From positions 834,576-898,575 of the forward strand of contig OX639991.1 in the NCBI GenBank assembly GCA_951828585.1: 64,000 nucleotides of DNA, read 5' to 3'. The stretch is from Longimicrobiales bacterium. GTDB taxonomy: Bacteria; Gemmatimonadota; Gemmatimonadetes; Longimicrobiales; Gaopeijiaceae. This document shows, one piece after another, positions 58,116 to 64,000 of this stretch. Made by a program: the position numbers and the translations under genes. The notes under the pieces were generated by a model. That model searched no databases and was not told where the DNA came from. It saw nothing but the letters and a program-made list of their open reading frames with translations. Positions within the stretch are counted from its first letter, which is position 1; the number at the start of each line of letters is the position of its first letter.

Positions 58116-59378
58116 TTGCACTGGTTACTGAATCCCAGGGTTGCTCCAGCGGGGCCTTTTCCGGCCAGCCTGCGGGCGGTCATCGGGCGCGCCGCCCACC
58201 GTGCCGCGTGCACGGAGATTACTGCATGGACGGGATACGAGCCGACGCCGCTGAGGAATCAATGGGGGCTGGCGGAGCAGCTGGGGCTGGGGTCGGTGTG
58301 GGTGAAGGATGAAAGCGCACGCTTCGGGCTGGGCAGCTTCAAGGCGCTGGGGGGCGCGTATGGGGTGCGTCGGGTGATGAGGGCGCGCGGGGACGGGGCG
58401 GGGCCGCTGACCATGACCTGCGCCTCCGACGGGAATCACGGACGCGCCGTCGCGTGGGGCGCGATGCGGTTCGGTTGCAGGGCCGTGATCTACCTGCCGG
58501 CGCATGTGACGGAGGCGCGCGCGGAGGCGATCCGGTCGTTGGGGGCGCGGGTGGTGCGCGTTGACGGGGAGTATGATGACGCGGTCGCGCGGGCCGATCG
58601 CGACGCGCGTGTGAACGGGTGGACGGTGATCTCGGACACCTCGTATCCGGGGTACATGGACATTCCGCGCGAAGTGATGGTGGGATACACGGTCATGGTC
58701 AGTGAGGTTCTGGGGCATGTCAGGGCATCCTGGCCCACCCAAGAGGTATCATTTCCCACCCACACCGGTTCAGCCGACATGACCTCGGCGACCCCCCAGA
58801 AGGCATCGCCCGGCATGACATCTCCACCCACTCATGTCTTCATCCAGGGTGGTGTGGGGGGGCTCGCGGCGGCGGTGATCGGTCATCTTTGGGATCGGCT
58901 GGGGGCGCGCCGGCCGGTGGCCGTGATTGTGGAGCCGGAGGCGGCGGACGGGCTGCTGTGCAGTGCGCGTGCCGGACGGCCGGTGCCCAGCCGCGGGGAC
59001 CTGCACACCGTGATGGCGGGGCTGAGCTGCCGCGAGGTGTCGCCGCTGGCGTGGGAGGTGGTGGGGACGGGGGCGCACGCGTTCATGACCGTGCCGGAAG
59101 AGGGGATCGCGCCGCTCATGCGCCGTGTGAAGCGGGGCGGGATGGGGGAGGCGTTCGAGGGGGGCGAGTCGGGGGTGGCGGGGTTGCTGGGCCTGATCGA
59201 GGTCGCGCGGGACGGGGGGCGGCGGGGGGCGGTGGGGCTGGATGAGCGCTCGCGCGTGCTCGTGTTCAATACGGAGGGCGCGACCGACCCGGAGCTGTAT
59301 GGGCGGATCATTGGGGGTGGTGATAGGTTGCGGGGTGACTCCAGCCGGCACCCTCCAACTACACGAGCCCCAAAATGA
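58116..59378 (+). CDS. Diaminopropionate ammonia-lyase-like PLP enzyme
   Basis: 420 residues from TTG 58116, which has GGAGG six bases upstream (GGAGGGAACCATTG). Fold type II. N-terminal HWLLNPRVAP, PLP lysine in FGLGSFKALGGAYG, CASDGNHGRAVAWGA, phosphate loop QGGVGGLAAAVIG. It resembles YgeX/DpaL, which splits 2,3-diaminopropionate into pyruvate and ammonia. About 35 residues between GHVRASW and PPTHVF (58716-58835) are low-complexity (Thr/Ser/Pro) and look inserted. The stop overlaps the OsmC start (ATGA). Confidence 0.84.
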   Translation: MHWLLNPRVAPAGPFPASLRAVIGRAAHRAACTEITAWTGYEPTPLRNQWGLAEQLGLGSVWVKDESARFGLGSFKALGGAYGVRRVMRARGDGAGPLTMTCASDGNHGRAVAWGAMRFGCRAVIYLPAHVTEARAEAIRSLGARVVRVDGEYDDAVARADRDARVNGWTVISDTSYPGYMDIPREVMVGYTVMVSEVLGHVRASWPTQEVSFPTHTGSADMTSATPQKASPGMTSPPTHVFIQGGVGGLAAAVIGHLWDRLGARRPVAVIVEPEAADGLLCSARAGRPVPSRGDLHTVMAGLSCREVSPLAWEVVGTGAHAFMTVPEEGIAPLMRRVKRGGMGEAFEGGESGVAGLLGLIEVARDGGRRGAVGLDERSRVLVFNTEGATDPELYGRIIGGGDRLRGDSSRHPPTTRAPK

Positions 59379-59839
59379 GCGAACCCTTCTACACCGCCCG
59401 CGCCAGCGTCGTGAAGGTCGACGGGATCCACCGTCGCGCGGCCCTGGAAGACGGCACCGAGATCGACTTCGGCGTCCACGGTCCCATCAAGTCCCACTAC
59501 CGCCTCGACGCGGAACCGGATCGGCCCCTGCCGGTCGACTACCTGGTCGCGGCCGCCGCCGGCTGACTACTCGGGACGCTCAACGGCGCACTGGAGGTGC
59601 GCGGGATCCCGATGGCGAACGACGCGATCAGCGTGGAGGCTGAGGGCGTGAATGAGGTGGTGGACCGGATGGTGGTGCTCACGAAGATTCATGCGCACTA
59701 CACGATCCGGCTGCCTGAGGGCGCACCGCGGGAGAAGGTGGACCGGGCGTTGGGGACGCATGTGGCGAAGTGCCCGACGGCGAGGAGTCTGGAGGGGGCG
59801 GTCGAGGTGACGTGGACGGCGGAGGTGGCGGGGGGGTAG
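59375..59839 (+). CDS. OsmC-family protein with in-frame UGA at the peroxidatic Cys (predicted selenoprotein)
   Basis: 154 codons. The first 63 code MSEPFYTARASVVKVDG... to PVDYLVAAAAG; then TGA (59564-59566); then the frame continues LLGTLNGALEVRGIP... with the second catalytic Cys133 in HVAKCPTARSLEG, ending EVTWTAEVAGG. In OsmC/Ohr proteins the sequence after A-x-x-G is exactly Cys, followed by a [T/L]L helix, so the TGA stands at the catalytic Cys. OsmC-like selenoproteins are a known bacterial family. A hairpin with GG in its loop follows (59586-59602). Expected peroxide or organic-hydroperoxide reductase. Without Sec insertion it would be a broken gene. Confidence 0.82.
59586..59602 (+). 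promoter_or_regulatory. Candidate bacterial SECIS hairpin
   Basis: GCGCA CTGGAGG TGCGC: a perfect five-base stem with a seven-base loop containing GG, beginning 19 bases after the UGA, within the spacing reported for bacterial SECIS elements. Position and loop guanines fit SelB recognition; the fold was judged by eye. Confidence 0.6.
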
Positions 59840-59869
59840 GGGGTTCGGAGGAGTAGCCGCCGCCCCTGG

Positions 59870-61024
59870 TCAATTCACCGCTCGAAACCGCACCCGCGCC
59901 ACCCGCTGCACACCGAGCGAGTCGGCAGTCACTCCGTACAGGGCGGAGTCGAAAACCCGGGGCGTCGGCCAGTTCCGAACCCGGCTCGGCCACCGATACA
60001 CGGCCACCAGCGTCGTTCCCTCGTACACGTCGGCCTCGCGCATTGCCGCTCCGTCCGCGGCCATCTTCTGAATCCACAGCCGGCCTGCCTGGTCGAAGAA
60101 CATGCGGTCCAGCGGAGGCTTGCGGTCGGGAATCCTGAATGGGTGCTCATCGAGTCCGGCACGGTCCCGCTCGCGTTCCATCTGGCGCTCCGCCGCAGCC
60201 CGCTCGTCCGCGCCCGGTGCCGGTCCCCGGAGCGCGGGACCCTCGATCACGGAAACGGTGCCGTCCGGACCATGGTAGTTGATCGCATACTCCGTGCTGA
60301 CCGCCTCCGCCCATGTGCCCCCGTTCGCGGGGGCGCGAATCCACCGCGGTCCGAAAGGCGCATGGAGGTAGGTAATGCCCCGGATGTTCCCCCTTTCGAA
60401 CGGCACCGTCTTCTGGCCGGCCTTCTGCCGTTCGGAATCCGCCATGACCACGGTATCCACGACCCCGTCATGACGCAGGCGGAGTCGCGCCTCAAGGCTC
60501 ACGTCATCGTCGCCTCGCACGGGTCCGACGGCGACCAGTTGGCCGTCCGCGTCGAAGGTGAACGGATCGTTGAGACCGACATGTCCAGGGTTGAGACTTC
60601 TGAGCACTCTCCGGAACTCCGCCTTCTCCGACTCCAGCCTGAACACGCTGTACCGAACACTCTCGCGCACCCACAGTTCGCCATCCGGACCGAACTGCAG
60701 AGTACTGGGGTCCGACAGCTCGCCAGGACCCTCCCCCGGGCCACCGAAGTGGAACGCGAAATCCCCGCCGGGCGCGAACACCCGGACCTCGTTCGTCCGC
60801 ATGTCGGCGACGATCACCCGTCCCCCCTCGTCGGCCACGATGTCCCCGATGGAGGAGAACAGGTAGGGGTCGTCGCCGTCGAGTTTGCCGATCTCGAGGT
60901 CGATTGTGCCTTCGTAGGTGGGGACTTCGGGCACGACAACATCGGAATCCTCTCCCTGGGAGCAGGCGGTCGCGGTCAGTAGGAGTACCGTTGCCACCGT
61001 CGGTCGAATCAGAACACGCTTCAT
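59870..61024 (-). CDS. Six-bladed beta-propeller lipoprotein
   Basis: 384 residues with lipobox VLLLTATACSQ. Blades: GRVIVADMRTNEVRVFAPGGDFAFHFGGPGEGPGEL, GELWVRESVRYSVF, GQLVAVGP, and a final GRLWIQKMAADG block before the ADSLGVQRVARVRF end. Same family as at 5351 and 61143. Conserved but of unknown function, outer membrane or periplasm. Last of three minus-strand genes at the right end. Confidence 0.83.
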   Translation of the reverse strand: MKRVLIRPTVATVLLLTATACSQGEDSDVVVPEVPTYEGTIDLEIGKLDGDDPYLFSSIGDIVADEGGRVIVADMRTNEVRVFAPGGDFAFHFGGPGEGPGELSDPSTLQFGPDGELWVRESVRYSVFRLESEKAEFRRVLRSLNPGHVGLNDPFTFDADGQLVAVGPVRGDDDVSLEARLRLRHDGVVDTVVMADSERQKAGQKTVPFERGNIRGITYLHAPFGPRWIRAPANGGTWAEAVSTEYAINYHGPDGTVSVIEGPALRGPAPGADERAAAERQMERERDRAGLDEHPFRIPDRKPPLDRMFFDQAGRLWIQKMAADGAAMREADVYEGTTLVAVYRWPSRVRNWPTPRVFDSALYGVTADSLGVQRVARVRFRAVN

Positions 61025-61142
61025 TTCTCACCTCTTACTCCTGAAGTTCACCCTGTCCGCATGCACGCCGTATCCCGCTCGCTGACGGCCGCCCCAAGAA
61101 CACTAACCTTCCACCCAGTGCCCCTCAACGAACGATCGATTC

Positions 61143-62372
61143 TCACTCCTCGATAGCCGGCAGGTCTAATCCGTGCAGCTGGACCGTCTGGACCCCAAGC
61201 TCCGACTCGTGCAGCAAAAGCACGTAGTCCGACCCGAATTCCCGGATCGATCCCGGCAGCGGCGCCAGGTGGCAGAGGAACTGCCCGCCGGGTTCGAAGG
61301 CGAGCCATCCACGGACTTCGCGCGGTCTGTCATATTGGCGCACCCAGATGCGGCCATCACGACCGACCATCACGGTGGAGATCGCCGGGAAGAGTTCGGC
61401 CACGGGACGATCCTCGCTGATGTCGGCGTCATGTGCCTCGGCCATTGGCGAAAAGTCCGGCCTCGGCCGGTTCTCGACGTAGTCCTCGCGCCAGGCATCC
61501 ACATCCGCGGCGGTCACCTCTCGGCCGGGTTCCGTCCACCGCACGATGAGACGGAGGTTGAATTCATCGTCGAGGACGCGGACCTCGGTATTCATCCCGT
61601 ATGCCAGAGCGACCGTCGATCCGCCCGCGTCGACCTTGGCGCCCGCGTAGAAAAGACGGGGGAGCCAGAATGTACTGAGTACCTCGTGGTCGGGGTCGGC
61701 CTGTCCCCACCTCCCATTGGGGATGCGGGCGAGCGTGTCGATGAGCTGTCCGTCGGAATCGTGTGCCTCCACGATCATGGTGTCCGCAACGCTGAAGTCC
61801 GCCTTCCGGAACCTCTTCTCGCTCGAGTTCACGGAGTAGCCGTTATCCAGCACGCCTCCGCCCATCGACGAATTGATGAACTGCGGGGTGAGAGCGACCC
61901 CGCGCGCGAACTCCCCTTCCGCGCTGAAGAGTTTGTAGCGCCAGGGGAAATAGTCGCCGACCCAGATTGTGTCGCCGGCGGCGATCCACATCTGGAAGGG
62001 ACCGTTTTCGAATTCGCCGGGTCCCTCACCTTGCCTGCCCATCGTGCGCAGGTGTTGGCCATCGGGGTCGTAGACCCGGATCTGAGCTGAGCCCCGGTCG
62101 ACCGCCACGATGGATCCGTCGGACATCCGGGCAACGTTCCCGACACGAGAAAACCACTGGTTCTCGTCGCTCTCGTCGTCGCCGATGACGACGGTGGGCT
62201 CCGCGCTGACCGTGCAGGTGGCGTTGGAGCTCGCAGGATGACTATGAACGATCCTGACGCCGACGCTGTCGGTGGTGAGGGTGGTGTCGGTGGGCTGGGA
62301 GTCGGGGTTGCAGGCGAGGAGGAAGGTGAGGGCGGCGGTGGCGACGGTGACCGCGATGCTGATCCTGCTCAA
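61143..62372 (-). CDS. Six-bladed beta-propeller lipoprotein
   Basis: 409 residues from TTG 62372, chosen because it overlaps the HEAT gene stop (TTGA) and begins just before the signal AVTVATAALTFLLACNPDS (lipobox Cys). Blades: GSIVAVDRGSAQIRVYDPDG, TMGRQGEGPGEFENGPF, DTIWVGDYFPWRYKLF, STVMVGRDGRIWVRQYD. It is the intact relative of the decayed gene at 41567 (shared WVGDY.PWRY and end blocks). The longer frame to 62543 runs inside the HEAT gene. Confidence 0.83.
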   Translation of the reverse strand: MSRISIAVTVATAALTFLLACNPDSQPTDTTLTTDSVGVRIVHSHPASSNATCTVSAEPTVVIGDDESDENQWFSRVGNVARMSDGSIVAVDRGSAQIRVYDPDGQHLRTMGRQGEGPGEFENGPFQMWIAAGDTIWVGDYFPWRYKLFSAEGEFARGVALTPQFINSSMGGGVLDNGYSVNSSEKRFRKADFSVADTMIVEAHDSDGQLIDTLARIPNGRWGQADPDHEVLSTFWLPRLFYAGAKVDAGGSTVALAYGMNTEVRVLDDEFNLRLIVRWTEPGREVTAADVDAWREDYVENRPRPDFSPMAEAHDADISEDRPVAELFPAISTVMVGRDGRIWVRQYDRPREVRGWLAFEPGGQFLCHLAPLPGSIREFGSDYVLLLHESELGVQTVQLHGLDLPAIEE

Positions 62373-64000
62373 GGCGTTCGCCGGTTCAGGATCTCCATGA
62401 GGAACTCCGCAGCCCGCTCCGATCCCGTGCGGCCCAGCCAGTAGACGGCCCGCTTGCGCACCTCGGGATCCTCTTCCTTGCGGGCAAGTTCGATCATCTT
62501 GTCGATGACCGCGTCCCTGTTTTCCGCGCCGGATCTGGCCCATTCGAAAAGAGCGTACAGAAGCTGATCACGCAGGCCCGCTGCTTCCAGGGATCCGTAT
62601 ATTTCTTCGACCGATTCCAGATCCAGCGACGGCTGCCTCAACCATGCCTGCAGCGCCTCGCGACGCACGCGTTCCGAGTGCCCGGAGTCCGCGACCACCG
62701 GCAGAAGCCAACCGGTGACCTCGCTCTCTCCACCTTGGGCCCTCGCACCCACAATTTCGAGAAACTCAAGTCGGACAGCGTCGGAATCGAACCCGCTGAA
62801 GACCGTCGGGAGCGACGCCGCAGCTCCATGCTCCGCCACCACGCCGACCGCCTGCTGACGGAGCATTCGTTCCGGCGTCGAGCCTTCACCGGCGGCGGCA
62901 AACTCGATCAGAGCCTCTGTTGCCGCGTCGCTCGGGTGCCGGTACAACCCGTGAATGGCCACTAGCTGCACTTCCGGGTCGTCGGATTCCAGCATCCTCA
63001 GGAGGAGTTCGGTGATTCCGGGAGCCTCGTAGTGCTCGAGACCGTGAACGGCCCAACGCTTGGTTTCGGCGTCCGGATGGTCCCGCGCGACTTCCATCAA
63101 CAGCTCCCGAGACTCGTCCGTGCCTTCGTCACCCAGCCAGTTGAGGGCCATGTAGCGCAAGTGGGCCGAGCAATCATCATCGCGCTTCAGTATATCGCGG
63201 ACTGTGGACATTGCGTTGACTTCCAGCCGTAGCAGCGAGGTGAGGGCCTCCTGGTCGATCAGCGCGTCCTTGCACTCCCAAGAGATGTCGAAAAGCCCGG
63301 CCCGGCCCGGGCCGTACGGATCGGAGAAGATATCGATCACCCGTGGTCCCCCCGGCCCACGATACACCCGGACACCCGGGCCAGACGCGCCAGCGACCGA
63401 GTCCGCCATTGCCCATGCCATCCGCTCGGCCTCGGCAAAGTCGGCCATCAACCGGTCCTGCCGCAGAACCCCCAGGACATCCGTCGAATCCAGTTGCACG
63501 CGATACCGCTCGATGGACCGCTGCAGTTCCCTCTCAAGGCGCGCCTGCTGTTCCGTCCATGTCGCCCGCAACTCCCGCATCCGCGCCTCGAATTGCCGCT
63601 GCATTTCGTGGTATGCCGCCGTATCGGGGGTGAACCTCGCCCGCTCTTCCTCCAATCTGGCCTGCATGTTCCCCAATTCCTCCGCGAATTGCCGCTGCAT
63701 CTGGAGGACCTCCGTTGAGTCCCTCGCCAGAACCGCTTCGGAACGGCGCAGCACCTCCTCGGCCGCGTCGGGATCTCCCTCCTCGGCGAGTTGCCGCTGG
63801 ATGCGGAGGCGAAGTTCGCGGACATCGTCGTAGAGGCGACCCTGTCTCCACGTTCTATCCTCACGGTAGTACTGCGCCTCCCGGTAGACCCTCGCCAGAT
63901 CCAGGAGCATCAGAGCTTCGTCCAGATTCTCTTGCCGATACCGGCCGAAGGCCTCCCAGTAGTAGGAGTCGGGAACGAAGCGCCCGTAACGGCCTGAACT
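62369..64000 (-). CDS. HEAT-repeat protein (5' part beyond window)
   Basis: The frame is open to the right edge: sequence before the ATG at 63910 still reads like the protein (SYYWEAFGRYRQENLDEAL). N-terminal helical and coiled-coil region rich in Arg/Glu/Gln (QRQFAEELGNMQARLEEERARF, repeated MQRQF), then a GPGGPRVIDIFSDPYGPG linker and about seven HEAT-like repeats (SRELLMEVARDHPDAETKRWAVHGL, EVQLVAIHGL, ERVRREALQAWL, VRKRAVYWLG). In relatives such proteins lie next to sigma/anti-sigma genes and are envelope sensors; here that is inference. Confidence 0.82.
   Translation of the reverse strand, partial: SSGRYGRFVPDSYYWEAFGRYRQENLDEALMLLDLARVYREAQYYREDRTWRQGRLYDDVRELRLRIQRQLAEEGDPDAAEEVLRRSEAVLARDSTEVLQMQRQFAEELGNMQARLEEERARFTPDTAAYHEMQRQFEARMRELRATWTEQQARLERELQRSIERYRVQLDSTDVLGVLRQDRLMADFAEAERMAWAMADSVAGASGPGVRVYRGPGGPRVIDIFSDPYGPGRAGLFDISWECKDALIDQEALTSLLRLEVNAMSTVRDILKRDDDCSAHLRYMALNWLGDEGTDESRELLMEVARDHPDAETKRWAVHGLEHYEAPGITELLLRMLESDDPEVQLVAIHGLYRHPSDAATEALIEFAAAGEGSTPERMLRQQAVGVVAEHGAAASLPTVFSGFDSDAVRLEFLEIVGARAQGGESEVTGWLLPVVADSGHSERVRREALQAWLRQPSLDLESVEEIYGSLEAAGLRDQLLYALFEWARSGAENRDAVIDKMIELARKEEDPEVRKRAVYWLGRTGSERAAEFLMEILNRRTP

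Overview
The window is GC-rich bacterial chromosome. The many secreted six-bladed beta-propeller (NHL-like, G-x-GEGPGEF signature) proteins, exported amidohydrolases, TPR and HEAT proteins, and the CaCA antiporter, LigA and Suf content resemble Gemmatimonadota. That taxonomic placement is inference from gene content; there is no rRNA or marker phylogeny here.

Layout. 1-5318 is a nest of mobile DNA. A trio of overlapping tyrosine recombinases (a RIT-type element) ends in repeated 12-bp sites that abut a group II intron cut inside its domain V. The intron itself lies antisense in a beta-propeller gene whose 3' part survives to 5318. 5351-6891 holds another beta-propeller and small membrane peptides. 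6914-8980 is a one-strand cluster of 17 tRNA genes, led by initiator tRNA and a good sigma70-type promoter. 9038-10501 is a small unknown gene and a broken MpaB-type oxygenase gene. 10571-20268 carries an RND permease, pterin carbinolamine dehydratase, and a tightly overlapping minus-strand set: LigA, a PolX/PHP protein with an eroded polymerase site, a Ca/Na antiporter and a class III aminotransferase.

20377-28895 holds an exported amidohydrolase, three tandem paralogous small barrel-like proteins, an orphan DNA methyltransferase coupled to a DUF4328 membrane protein, an ECF sigma/anti-sigma/UPF0145 operon, and a TPR protein. 29002-34290 is a suf operon (C-B-D-Rieske-S) behind a promoter and an AT-rich palindrome like half a Fur box. 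34371-46975 contains a lipoprotein, an LVIVD-repeat protein, a D-aminoacylase-like lipoprotein, enoyl-CoA hydratase, ADP-forming acyl-CoA synthetase followed by its own decayed partial duplicate, two decayed beta-propellers, a zinc alcohol dehydrogenase and a thiolase.

47048-52671 encodes a three-subunit molybdenum hydroxylase of 4-hydroxybenzoyl-CoA reductase type, with a DUF1460 amidase-like gene inside the operon. 52849-54703 is an AAA ATPase plus DUF4276 pair, a candidate phage-defence module. 54836-57993 has bacilliredoxin, DoxX, a DUF1707/LiaF-like protein coupled to a voltage-gated-type ion channel, and MsrA. 58116-59839 couples a diaminopropionate ammonia-lyase-like enzyme to an OsmC-family gene with an in-frame UGA exactly at the catalytic cysteine and a hairpin downstream. 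This is best read as a selenoprotein and is the most striking gene of the window. 59870-64000 is a minus-strand run of two beta-propeller lipoproteins and a HEAT-repeat protein that leaves the window.

Themes: many four-base ATGA/TTGA/GTGA start-stop overlaps, frequent TTG/GTG starts, and repeated decay of the beta-propeller family.
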